Origin: Neocallimastix lanati (nom. inval.)
Taxonomy: Eukaryota; Neocallimastigomycota; Neocallimastigomycetes; Neocallimastigales; Neocallimastigaceae
Assembly: GCA_016946835.1 (NCBI GenBank)
Contig: JACVTC010000050.1
Coordinates: 831,001-895,000 of the forward strand
Direction of reading: 5' to 3'
Length of the DNA: 64,000 nucleotides
Shown: positions 18,811-30,975 of the stretch, piece by piece
How positions within the stretch are numbered: the stretch's first letter is position 1
Layout of the letters: the number at the start of each line of letters is the position of its first letter
Made by a program: the position numbers and the translations under genes
Notes under the pieces: generated by a model
The model's input: only the letters and a program-made list of their open reading frames with translations
The model's database searches: none
What the model was told of the DNA's origin: nothing

Positions 18811-21800
18811 TTATTTTTCAAAACTAGGTTTCTCAGGATACATTCTATTTATAAAGTCAAATAAATTTTTAAAATAGTCTTTTTCATTACCTTGTAGTTT
18901 AATTGAGAAAAAGATAACGGAAGATTCTTCTATCATTTTATATTTTTCAAGATTTTTTGTTTGATTTCTATCTAAGGAATATGTTATAATTGTTTTACTA
19001 CGAACATTTGGTGAAACAATATCATAACCATAAAAGTTTATGGTACGATTTTCATTCAGTTTAATATTACTATATTCCCTATAAGCCTTTCCATCACCTC
19101 CAATAATTTCTGGGAAGAATGGATTAGCGGCTCCATATATATTAAATGATTGAATAGCATAGGTTGGAATAATATCTAAAGTATTTATAAATTTATGATG
19201 GATAGTTTCATCAACATATTTCTTGTATACATTACGAGATGGTTCAAATAAATCTCTATACCATGCATATGGTGTTCTTTCTATTTGACGAATGTTAATA
19301 GAATTTCCAAAAATTTCCTTAACAATACCATTCGTGTAATAGAGAGAAGCTTGATATTTCTTGAAATTCTTCAAAATTTTATTTTGGCTAATCTCAATAG
19401 CCTTTTCCGTACTATCATTAATTTTACCATTAAGATAATATTTTGGACTAAAATCTTTACTGAAAAATAGACGTGGATGAGTATAATTTTTGAAATAGTG
19501 ATTATTATTGAGATAGAGAAAACGTTCCGTTATTCCAGGAATCTTATCTAAATACATTTCTAAAACAAAAATATTAAAAGTTGGAATAGCCTCTAATGGA
19601 AGAATAACATTTTGATGAATAATTTCAATACGTTTGTAAGAAGTATCCAACCAAGATGGAGTTTGACCGGGAGTAATAATATAGATCTTACCCTTATGCC
19701 ATGGAAGGTACTTATTTAAAGAACGTAAAGAGTATTGTAATTCATCATACCTTTTTATGGAAGTATTGAATTTTTCTTGTGAGTATTCTTTTCTTAATTT
19801 TATATATTCTGGATCAGAACTATTAGTCCAAATATAAACAATAGATATTTCTTCTGCCCATTTCCATTCTTCACTTAATTCTTCTCCGTGGTAACTTAAG
19901 AGGAAGTTTATTTCTTCACTTTCTCGATTACTCAAGTTTGGTTGGACTTGGACTGAAGTTGCATTAGGATTGGGATTAGAACTTGAATTTAATGAGGTAT
20001 CTTGTGGATCAGTTTCAGTTGAATTGCTGTGATAAGTGTCATCATTAACGTTAACATTTTCACCATTTTCATTGATATTTTGAGTTGCACTATCACCAGT
20101 AATCTTTGCATTAGAATTTATACTAGTTTCCAAATCAATTTCCTGTTCAAGATATTCCTTCTTTTCAAAAGAAGAAGGCACTGGATATTGAGTCTTCATA
20201 AAATTAATAAGTTGATAAAGAGCTTCCTTCTTCTGATAATCATCATTCAAATTATACATAATGAAAGTGGAGCCAATAATACGATCAAATAATTTTTTGT
20301 TCTTTTCTACGTTATTAAGAATAGATCCGAATTTAATAACTTTATTACGAACATTCTGTGGAACAATTTCATAAGAATAATTTGTGATTGTACGGTTGCC
20401 ATTAATCTCCAATGGTGCTAAATCTTTGGCTCTCCCAGATCCACCTACATTTTTTGGGAAATTTTTTGATGCTGTAGCATACTGAATAAAGGCTTGATAG
20501 GCATAAGTTGGAACTAGATCTAATGGATGTCTGAACTTATGTAGTAATGTTTCACGAACTTGACTTTCATATACCTTTCGTGCTGGTTCATATAAATCTC
20601 TATACCAACAATATGGAGAGTGATCTAACCAATTAAGGGTAGCCTTTTTTCCAAAAGCCTTCTTGACAGCGTCATTTGTATTATATACGGAGCCATGGAA
20701 CTTGCTAATCATTGAAGAATTTTTCTTTTTAGCAATATTTTCCGCTGAAACACGATCAAATTGAATCTTACGATTAGTATGGTAAAATTTTGGATAAAAA
20801 TTCTTTGAAGAAAAGAAGAAAGATGGGTGACAGTAGTTATTAAAGAAGTAGTCATCATTTAATTGAATAAATCGTTCAGTAATTCCTGGAACTTTATCTA
20901 AATATAGTTCAATAACGAATGAATTAAACGTTGGAGCAACATGGGGAGGTAATAAGTCATCTTGATTAATAATTTTAATCCTTGGATGATCAACATCAAT
21001 AAAATCTGGAATTTGATTTGGAGAAACAATATAAATCATACCACGATGCCATGGAAGATATTTTTCTAAGGAACGAAGAGAATAACGTAATTCACCAACG
21101 GAACGATCTCTGTTATTCACCTTACGATTACCACCGTTATACTTAGCCTTTAAATCTAGATGATTGATATCGGAACCATTAATCCATGTATATACAATAG
21201 ACATGTCTTTGGCCCATTCCCATTCTGGTTCTAATTCACCACCGTCATAATTTAAGAGAATATTTAATTCTTTATTCCAAGTATTAATTTTTTTCTTTTT
21301 GTTAGGTATTGTTTTAGCAGCTTCATTGATATGGCCAATATCATTTAACTCTACAACTTTATCATCATAAGGAGCTTCTTTATTATTATCATCACCTATA
21401 TTATTTAACTCCACAATTTTATTATCATCATTGTCATCCCCCATAACTTCTTTATTATCATCCTCCGTAACTTCTTTATTATCATCATTATCCTCTCCCG
21501 TAATTTCTTTATTATCATCTTCAGTAACTTCTTTATTATCATCATTATCATCCCCCGTAATTTCTTTATTATCATCATCACGGCCTAAACCCTCCTTTTT
21601 ATTCATTGAATTATTAATATCCATCATATCATTATTGGCATTATCTAAAGTATTACCAATAAAATTTTTACCTTCTTCAAGAATTTCTTTACCATCATCA
21701 ACATTTTGAGGACTTTCATGATAGGTTTCCCCATGATCATGATCATGATCATTACTTTTTACCTTTAAATTTTGAACAGTACCATCAAATCCACTTTCTA

Positions 21801-23034
21801 ATCTCTTTTTAATATTTTCCTCAGAAAGTTCGAAATGACTAACGGCTGGATACATACTTGTCATGAATTTAACAAGGCTTTGGCCTGCTTTTTCGGAAAT
21901 GTAATCATCATTAAGGTTGTAGAGAAGAATAGTAGAATTACGAATATCATTGTAAAGTTTTTCATTATCTTCAAGGTTTTCATATATTGAACCAAATTTA
22001 ACAGTTTTGGAACGAACATTAGGAGAAACAATATCATAATCATAGAATTTAATTGTACGATCTTTGTTTAATTGAACAGGAGCAGTATCTTTAGAAGTGC
22101 CATCTCCACCAACAAATTCTGGATAATTTGGAACAGCAGCGCCATACATTACATAAGCTTGAAAACCGTATGTAGGAATAAGATCTAATGAATCTCTAAA
22201 GCGATGAGTTAAACTTTGCTTAACATATTTACTGTAGAGTTGACGAGCAGGTTCAAAAAGATCACGATACCAAGAGTATGGAGAATGATCTAACCAACGA
22301 ATATTAATTGAATTACCAAATGCTTCCTTCACAATACCATTAGTATAGAATACAGCGCTTTGGAATTTTTTAATCATTGAAAGTTTTTCTTTATCTTTAT
22401 CCATTTCTAAAGCTTTTTTCATACTAAATGGAACCTTTTTACCTAAATAAAATTTAGGGGCAAAATTCTTTTCAGAGAAGAAGAAACGTGGGTGAGTATA
22501 GGTTCTAAAGAAGTAATCATCATTCAAATAAACAAAACGTTCAGAAATACCAGGAATTTTATCCAAGTACATTTCCAAAAGAAAAGAATTGAAGGTGGGA
22601 TTGGCTTCCTTTGGGATGATATCATTTTGATCAATAACCTTAATTCTTGGATTATCCGTATCTAACCATATTGGAACTTGATTTGGTGTGACTATATAAA
22701 TCATTCCTTTATGCCATGGTAAGTACTTTTCAAAGGAACGAAGAGAATAACGTAACTCATCCATTGAACGATCTCTGTTATCTGCTTTCTTAATACCACC
22801 ATTATATTTAGACTTTAATTCTAAATGATATGGATCAGAGCCATTCACCCATGAATATACAAAAGACATATCTTCAGCCCATTTCCATTCGGTTTCTAGT
22901 TCTTCACCCTTATAACTTAATAAAAAATTGATTTCGGCTTGTTCTCTTGGACTTGTATCATCCACTGATTCTTCTTTTTTATTTTTATTTTCATTTTTAT
23001 TTTCATTTTCATTATTATTATAATTATTATTATA

Positions 23035-23088
<54 letters not shown>

Positions 23089-24477
23089 GTTATTATTATT
23101 ATTATTTTTCTTCTCTTCCAAAATTTCTTCTTCCATAGCTTTTTCATCAATATAAGCATCAGAAAGTTCAAAAGAAGAAACTTCTGGGTATTGCTTTCTC
23201 ATAAATTTTAACAGTTGAAAACCAGCTTCCTTTGATTTGTAATCATCATTTAAATTAAACATAAGAATAGTAGAAGTTGTAATTTCATTTAAGAGTATTT
23301 CATTCCTAGTAATATTATTATAAATAGATCCAAATCGAATAACTTCTTTACGAACTTCTTGGGGTACAATTTCACATGAAAAATCTTTTATAGTACTTTT
23401 TTCTGAAAGTTTAACTGGAGCAGTGTACCTTGCTAATCCTTTACCACCAACTTTATTAGGATATTTAACATTCTTTGTAGCATAATAAGTATAGAATTCA
23501 AGAAGATATGGGGGTACTAAATCCATTGGATGTCTAAATTTATGTGAAATAGTATCTTGAACTTGCTTCTTAAAAAGCTGACGAGCTGGTTCAAATAAAT
23601 CACGATACCAATTATATGGAGAATGATCCAACCATTTCATTTTATTTTTATCCCCGAAAGCTTCACAAATAGCTTGATTTGTATTATATACTGAACCTTG
23701 GAACTTCTTAATCATACCAGCGTTTTCCATTTGATTAATTTCAATGGCATGTTTTATATCACCTTTAACTACCCTATCTGACTGATAAAATTTTGGATAA
23801 AATCCCTTAGAAGTAAAGAAGAAAGATGGATGGATATATGTTTTAAAGAAATAATCATCATTTAATTGAATAAAGCGTTCTGTAATACCAGGAATCTTAT
23901 CTAAAAATAGTTCAATAGTAAAAGTATTGAAGGTTGGAGCTACATTTTGAGGTAATAAATCATCTTGATTAATTACCTTAACTCGAGAATTAGTATTTAA
24001 CCACATTGGAATTTGATTTGGACTAACAATATAAATTGTTCCCTTATGCCATGGTAAATACTTCTCTAAAGAACGAAGAGAATAACGTAATTCATCAATT
24101 GAACGATCTCTACTATCAATATTTCTATTACCACCATTATATTTAGATTTAAGATCTAAATGATTTAAATCTGAACCATTAACCCATGTATAGACAATAG
24201 AAATATCTTCAACCCATTTCCATTCTGGTTCTAATGGTCCACCACGATACCTTTTCATTTCTCTAATTTCAGAAACCAAATTTTTATTCAATCTTTTACC
24301 ATCCTGAATAATAACTTTATATAAATCATCTACTGGGTCTCTCGATTTTTCTAATAATGGTTCAAATTTTTCTTGATTAATCTCCAATTGCTTCATACCC
24401 CGTCTTAAATCCAGCATAAAAAAAGCAAAAAGAGATATTCCTCCAAACAAAAATAAAAGTCTAAATTTAAATTTCAT
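18811..24477 (-). CDS. Four-unit tandem Stealth-family sugar-phosphate transferase
   Basis: This 1888-residue protein is intronless. An N-terminal Phe/Leu-rich signal anchor (about residues 5-22) implies a type II Golgi/ER membrane protein with a lumenal body. Four Stealth units follow at about 92-437, 536-880, 1091-1430 and 1542-1887. Each has CR1 (SIVYTWVNGSD), CR2 (DELRYSLRSLEKYLPWHKG, later ERFIQLNDDYFF), CR3 (WLDHSPYNWYRDLFEPA, HKFRHPMDL) and CR4 (YNLNDDY plus a C-terminal helix). Known Stealth proteins such as animal GNPTAB, bacterial capsule enzymes and the Cryptococcus xylosylphosphotransferase move a sugar-1-phosphate onto a glycan, so a glycan or glycoprotein phosphotransferase is likely here; donor and acceptor are unknown. 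Unit 4 has lost key residues. Linkers are poly-Asn (after unit 1), acidic Asp/Asn repeats (after unit 2) and Ser/Asn-rich (after unit 3). Confidence 0.9.
21350..21590 (-). repeat. Acidic DDDNKE(I/V) repeat in Stealth linker 2-3
   Basis: The linker between units 2 and 3 contains at least five imperfect copies of a DNKE(I/V)TGDDND-type peptide. At the DNA level they are in-phase repeats of ttctttattatcatcatt-like sequence. The linker is strongly acidic and is expected to be disordered. Confidence 0.75.
23018..23108 (-). repeat. Poly-Asn microsatellite in Stealth linker 1-2
   Basis: A (TTA)n run in the coding strand's complement encodes an Asn run interrupted by Tyr, followed by alternating Asn, Glu and Lys. 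It remains in frame with the 1888-residue protein. Confidence 0.85.
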
Positions 24478-26311
24478 TTTTTTTAATATTTTATTTTTTT
24501 TTCTCTTCCTTTTTTGGTATATAATTTGGTTAAAAGGTGTAATTCTAAATTTATTTAATAATTATGCATATATGGAAATGTTATTGACTATATTAAATAA
24601 ATATGTAATAAATATTGAAATATGAAATATAAAAGTATAATATATAAATAAATATCCCAAATACTATTCAAAATTGAAAACTATAATTCGAATATATCTA
24701 AAAGTTGCTAAATAAATTATAATATTTGTGTTATATATTTAAATATTATTTGTTTGTTTCTTTTTTCTTTATATATATATATATATATTAAAAAAAAAAT
24801 TAATAATAATAATAATAATATTCCTTGATTTAGGTTATACTTTCAACATTTTTATTTTATAAAAATATTAAAAATATTAGAATTAAATTATTTGATTTAT
24901 ATATATACTAAATTATAATATTATAAAAATAACTTTTCCCACTTAGAAATAAATTCGAAATATCATATCATATATTGTTCTTTAATTTCAAAAAAAAAAA
25001 AAAAAAAAAAAAAGAATTATGCTTGATAAATTTATAATACTTCATTGGTTTACCTTTCTTAATAATTTAATATAATCTTTAAATTTAATAATTATTAATT
25101 ACTACCATTTCAGAATAAATTTTATTAAACTTTTCATAATATTTTCTATTAAACAATATAAAATATTTTTAGCCCCTTTAAATTATTTTGTTATTTTTTA
25201 TATAGTTTCTTTTAATGGATATATTATTCATTCTATAAAGTAACTATTATATTTATTATTTTGAATTATTTATATTTTTAATAAACTATAAAAGGGTAAT
25301 GAAATGTACATATATATAAATATATATTTTTTTAAAAAATATATATTTATAAAAAAGATTTTTGTAAATATAAAAGAATTTATAAAAAAAAAATATTAAT
25401 ATTTCTTTAAATAAAATTTACATATAGCAATAGAATCAATAGAATTAATAATTGAATAGATAGATTATAATAATTTTAATAAATTCTCATTATTAATATG
25501 ATTGTCAATAAAATAAAACAATTAAAATAAAAAATATAATTATAAAAATTTTTTAATTACATAAAAAATTTTTAAAGATAAAAAAGAAAATAATTCATGT
25601 ATGTAAAATACTCAACATAAATTTGCAATATATAGTCGAATATATAAACTTAAACATAATTATTTCATAGGTAATTTAATTATAAAAAATATATTTATAA
25701 TAATATATTCATTTTATATTAAAATAAATTCAAAAATAAAAATATATATTTTTTTTAAAAAAAAAATACTTATAATACTTATAATTAATACAGTTTATAA
25801 TTTATAGTAAAAAAAAAAATTATGAGAAAATTATAAATAGTTAAATGATTCTATTTATTATTGAAAATCAATAATATTTTACTATTGATGGATAAATTTT
25901 TAAAGTTTATTAAAAAATAATTAAATTCAATTATATTATATATTATGATTATTTAAAAATTAATGATATTAATATAATTAAATAAATTGCATTTTATTAT
26001 CTAAATTATAAAAGAGTTAAAAAAAAAAAAAAAAAGAAAAATAAATTTTTTTTTCATTTTAATCAATCAATATTAACTTTGTTCAAAAAAAAAAAATTTT
26101 AAATATAATAAATAAACTTTCTTTGAAAACATATATGATAATTAAATCTATATAACTTAAAACAATTTTATAAAATGGTAAACTTTTACTTTATAATGAA
26201 TAAAAATTATTTTCAAAACATTAATAATATTTTACATTTTTTTATTTATGGAAAATTACAAAAATAATAATTATATAAAAAATGCTTTATTTAAAAAATA
26301 TTTATATTAGA

Positions 26312-26348
<37 letters not shown>

Positions 26349-26540
26349 CAAAATTTAAGAATAAATTTTTTAAAATAAATTTAAGAAATAATAAAAGTAA
26401 TAATTTAATTATTATATAATGATAAGTTGAATAATAACCAAGCATTTATATTTAAATATTAAAATTTATTTCATTATATCATTAATGATAGTATAAAGTA
26501 TTTTTTAACTACTTTTACTTTTTTATTCACTTTTTCATAT
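24478..26540. other. A/T-rich intergenic DNA upstream of the Stealth gene
   Basis: No gene was seen. It has A/T homopolymers, an (AT)n run near 24770-24788 and (AAT)n at about 26309-26346. The promoter of the minus-strand Stealth gene should lie near 24480-24700. Confidence 0.5.
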
Positions 26541-26552
26541 TTTTTTTTTTTT

Positions 26553-26965
26553 TAGACTGAGATTAACGAGAGGGTATGACAATAGGGCCTCCAGTTTCTC
26601 ACTTAATCATATAAGACTTTCATTGGACCGTTCTGGAGTAGACGCAGATCTTTCTCTAAGCAAGGCTAATATACAAAATATTCCCTATACGTTGTTTTAT
26701 ACTACAAGCTTCTTTTCAATGATCTCTTAAACGAACATCGAGGAACAAGTATATTAGTCCTCTCACAGATCAAGTGCTCTCTGCACTGTCAATTATATAA
26801 TCTAGTAATAGGAATACTTTCCATGAAGAGCGAACACTAATATCATTTATGTAGAAAAACACCCTTGGAGGATGAAAATATATATCCAGGAAATAGTCAT
26901 GGGTTGATTCAGAAACCTTATGTGTGTTAATCCCGAGTACAAGCCACCAAGCAATTTTTCATATG
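26553..26965 (-). mobile_element. Dispersed-repeat fragment with 3' poly(A), minus orientation
   Basis: A sharply bounded patch of higher G+C follows a T-run (26540-26553), which on the minus strand is a terminal poly(A) after the word CTCAGTCT. Its part at about 26640-26790 matches 63655-63810 in the same orientation (shared words include gatctgtgagagga, aagagatca and aaaagaagct). Its part at about 26815-26960 matches, in opposite orientation, 33355-33500 and 44800-44905 (shared words include aggtttctg and ggtgtttttc). This marks it as a copy of a dispersed element, probably retroposed. No intact frame remains. Confidence 0.7.
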
Positions 26966-27803
26966 AATATGAAATATTAACATAATTATAAAAAAAAAAA
27001 AAAATACTTAATATGATAATTTTTTAAATATAATCTTAAATAATCAATATAGTATATTATTTTTTATAAATAAATAAAATATATTTCAAATAATCATTTT
27101 AAAATGCATTATTTTTTATAAAGCAATAATAAAAAAAAATAAATAAATTAATAAAATAAATAAATAAAATAATAAAAAATAAATAAAATAATAATAAAAT
27201 TAATAAAATAGTAATAATAATAAATAAATAAATATTAGAAACACAAATTATTAAAATGGTTAATGTTATTTTTTATGATATGAAATATTTTTAACATATT
27301 TTTATTATATGAATTATTTTTAAGATATATAAATTTTAAAGTTTTATTTTTTTTTTTGATGAAAATAAAAAAATAAAATGAAATGAAATAAAAAATAAAA
27401 AAAATGAAAAAATAAAAAAATAATAATTTTTTAAAAAAATAAACTTTAAATGTATATAAATGTGTTAAATATCTCAGTTATGTATTTAATTATATTATAA
27501 CATTATACTACATTATTAAATGAAAAATATTTTTATTTGATAACATCTTACAGTATAACGGTTAATATTACCAATGACATACTGGTCTTTTTTAATTTAA
27601 AAGCAATAAAATAGCTAAGACACATACATAATATAATATAAATATTATTTCTAATTTTAGTATTTTTTAAGTATTATATTTAACAGATTAAGAGAATCGC
27701 TGGCTCAATAATATCAAAATTCAATATATTAATTATTAATTATTAAACAATATTAATCATTCATTAAATATTAAAATAAAGAAATATTAGCAGTCATGTT
27801 AAA
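26966..27803. other. A/T-rich DNA before the retrotransposon remnant
   Basis: Mostly A/T sequence with aaataaataaaa-type runs at about 27128-27235. The part at about 27545-27800 is slightly more mixed and could include the leader or a decayed LTR of the following retroelement, but no paired LTR was identified. Confidence 0.35.
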
Positions 27804-28215
27804 ATGACTAAATCAGAAAATTCAACTGGAGATAGTTCTTCAAAACTTCAATGAAAACAAATACATCAATGAAAACAAATACATCAATGACAACAAATAC
27901 ATCAAGCATAACAATTATTAATGTTCCTGTTCAAGTAGAACCACCATATATTCAAACAAATACAATTAATAAATTTCATATTCAAAATTTTAAAATTACA
28001 AATAAAAACATTCCAAATGGTTTTCTGAATTAAAATCATTTCTTGATTCTAAAGAATTATGGGTGATTATATATCAAAGTGTATTTAAGATATAATCACA
28101 AATAGAAAACATTAAAAAAATGATAATACAGTCAGGATTACAATATTGAATATCCTCGACGAATATACGAAAGGTCTTTTAAATAATTTCACAAGTGCAT
28201 ATTGATTATAATAAT
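27804..28215 (+). pseudogene. Decayed retrotransposon gag-like segment
   Basis: Reading from an ATG at 27804 gives MTKSENSTGDSSSK, then a MKTNTS repeat, then a stretch that shifts frame several times. Pieces across frames read FSELKSFLDSKELWVII, then ILNILDEYTKGLLNNF. A short domain with a Leu-Trp after SKE, followed by an LLNNFTSAY-like motif, is typical of LTR-retrotransposon Gag N-terminal regions (copia/UBN2-like). The pol remnant downstream supports a retroelement origin. Frameshifts and stops show it is inactive. Which superfamily this Gag belongs to is uncertain. Confidence 0.45.
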
Positions 28216-28369
28216 ATTAATATTGATAATATTGATATTAATAAAATAAAATATTAATATTAATAATAATATAATATTGATAAAGTATTGATTTTTATAA
28301 AATATTGACATTAATAATAATACAGTATTAATAAGTAATTACCTTTCCCTACATAAAATTTAATTAAAG

Positions 28370-30975
28370 CCAAATACTAAGTCTATTAAACAAAGACCCT
28401 ACAGACTTGCTAAATTAAAATTTGATATATTAAAAGAAGAATTAGTTAAATTCATCGGTAAGAAATTAATAGAACCATCATACTTAGAATGGTCTTAACC
28501 AACAGTTTTGATTCTGAAACATAATGGAAAATAGAGAATATGCGTTAACTATAGAAAAAGACTCTTACTGTAACAAATTGTAATGATATGGTGTTTATCT
28601 CACTAGGTCATTGTAGATATGTTTAATTAATGAATAAAAACAACTAATTATGAGATAAATATATTTTAATTTAAATTATTATATACATATAATAAACAAA
28701 TCATTTATTAACTAACAATGATTTTATATTAATATTTTGTTTATTATTATTTAATTGATTACTTTACATAGCAATATTGACCCCGTTGGAAAAAACACCT
28801 AGTACCTTGTAGTTAATCCACACCAATGTACTACTAGCGCATTATTATTCCTTTTATTTTATGTATATTAAAACTTTTTATAATACTTTAGATAAATCTA
28901 CTTTCACAGCTAACTCTGGTACCAACTTATCTCTTATCAAGAAGCTCTTATGTTTAAAAATAATGGTTTTATGAAAATTTAAAAAAAAAATTAATATTTA
29001 ATAAATATACATACATCCATTTGGCTTTTGTGATTTTAAGGCTCTCCATCCATCAAAAAATAATCAAAATTTCATCATACTAAGTGGTAATCCATTAAAA
29101 GGAACAAGCTAACTCCTATATGAAACATTTTAATTTAAGATACCTTTGAAAAATATCGAAAACTCATAGTCGGGATAGCCATAGCTAATACGCAGCTCAT
29201 CTTATTCTAATATTTCCATTAAATACACCTCTTTTATTACTCCATTCAATTCTCTTTTTCTCTTCTCCGTATTCACGGAATCCTCTCAATTCTATTAACA
29301 TTTAATTTTCTTCCGAGTTGATAATAGTCAAGATCGTCTGGTATTTGATCCCATGTAACGATATCAGCATCATTATTACTTGGTTATAGTTAATCAATAA
29401 CATCTATCTTGCCCAGCATATTACAAATTACTGGTTCGAATCTCATTTTTCACCATTTGATAAAAAATATATATTTAATTATTAATTATTTTTTTCCATT
29501 TATATATAATAACAATATTTACCACTTTTCTTATCATTGACAACATCGCTGAACTGGTTGACCATAACTTTTAAATCATCAATGTCACCTTATGTGTACT
29601 TTTTAAAAATCTTGAAATCAATTTTTTTACAGAAGAGAGGCAGTATGCACCTTCTTCACGAACGAGCCACTACAATAAGTACCAACTTCAGCAAAGGAGA
29701 AGTTATCATAACGTCACTTGAAGTAACAGAAACATGGGCGAACACTAACGTCATACGTTTCTATAGCTTATTGAAAAAAAAGGTATCAAATACAATTGGA
29801 CTAATCAATAACAAGAAGCTTTTATCATACTTAAAGAAAATTAACCAATACTAAAATTTCCAGATTTAGAACTTTTTTAGAATGATGAAATTACAGAAAA
29901 AGAACATCTAGTCCATTTTATTACTAGAAGTTTAGTGAAAGCCAAAAAGAACGATGGAATAACAGATTTAGAAGAAAATGCACTTTATTATTTTGAATTC
30001 AAAAATTAAAACTTTATATTGTAGGCAATCCCTTTAAATCAATGGTATATACAACTAATTAATGCAATACATACGAGATGGTGCTTAGCAGCTAGTATGA
30101 ATATAAGATATGAATTAAGTAAGAAAAGCATTATTTCATATGCTCTATACAGAATGAAGAGTGCTAGTGAGAAAGTAGTTCTTGAAATCAAAATTACTAA
30201 TGAGATAAAAGATTATATGTTATTCAATGTACTTAGAGACTTTAATTAAGAAAAATTTACTATTATTGATAGAGTTAATTATTTCATTAATGGAAATAAT
30301 TATAGAAAATTAATTACTAATGTAATAACAACTTAGAGTTAATTCTCGAAGCCTATAAAGTAGGTTAAAACACACCAAAGATTAAGAAAGAGTTACTACT
30401 GGAATAATATGGTCAATGACATCAAAAGTATTATCTCAAAATGCATGAAGTATCAATTATACCAATCTTATCCGGAACCAATTGAAAATATTTCAACAGT
30501 AGTAGAAGGTCCATTTACTTATCTTTGTTTAAACATTATGGGTCCATTAGTAAAAACTAAATGAAATTATCAATATATAATGCTAATTGCAGACTACTTT
30601 ACTAAATAGGTAGGTACTGAGTCCACTAAATATATTACTTCCCAGGATGTTATAAGATTCTTAATTATTCTTTTTTTTATTTTTTTTTCTTTTTTTTGAA
30701 AGACACGGTACCCCCCAAATAATTATTACTGATAACAGTGTCCAATTCAGTTCTGATATGACCAAAGTATTCTTAAACTTATATGATATATATGTGAAAT
30801 TCGTTATTATTTATCATCCCGAAAGTAATGGCTTAAGCGAAAACCGCAATAAGAAAATTGGAAAATTATTTGACTTCTTGGAGAAAATAACAAAGATTGG
30901 GATGAAACAATTAAAAACACAGTAACGAAACATTCAAGCTTTGGACTAGTTTATGAAAGAGAAGATTAGTAACTA
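28370..30975 (+). pseudogene. Ty3/gypsy-type pol remnant (RT, RNase H, integrase)
   Basis: Pieces of a Ty3/gypsy polyprotein appear in the right order on the plus strand, broken by stops and shifts. RT start (about 28390-28560): IKQRPYRLAKLKFDILKEEL, then KKLIEPSYLEWS. RT thumb/connection (about 29540-29880): SKGEVIITSLEVTETWA. RNase H (about 29905-30160): HFITRSLVKAKKNDGITDLE, GNPFKSMVYT, IHTRWCLA. Integrase zinc-binding region (about 30375-30460): YYWNNMVNDIKSIISKC, with a Cys changed. Integrase core (about 30500-30960): LNIMGPLVKTK, YIMLIADYFTK, ITDNSVQFSS and HPESNGLSENRN, so the DDE residues are still readable. A T-run interrupts the core at about 30670-30700. It is inactive: numerous stops, and much of the RT palm is missing or replaced. 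Confidence 0.85.
28600..29530. other. Disrupted segment inside the pol remnant
   Basis: This separates the RT start from the RT thumb and does not read as RT on the plus strand. A minus-strand stretch (about 29282-29362) is open for 27 codons and reads VTWDQIPDDLDYYQLGRKLN, which looks coding but is not part of the RT. It may be an inverted insertion from another element or gene. Two A/T-rich stretches (28620-28740 and 29460-29500) flank it. Confidence 0.4.

Noticed and set aside
29425-29456. tRNA-like B-box (ggttcgaatctc followed by cacca)
   Set aside because: The T-stem does not pair, no anticodon or D-arm could be fitted upstream, and the sequence lies in element debris.
29537-29854. 105-codon plus-strand open frame as an independent gene
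   Set aside because: It aligns with the RT thumb/connection region of the decayed Ty3/gypsy pol, in order with flanking fragments.
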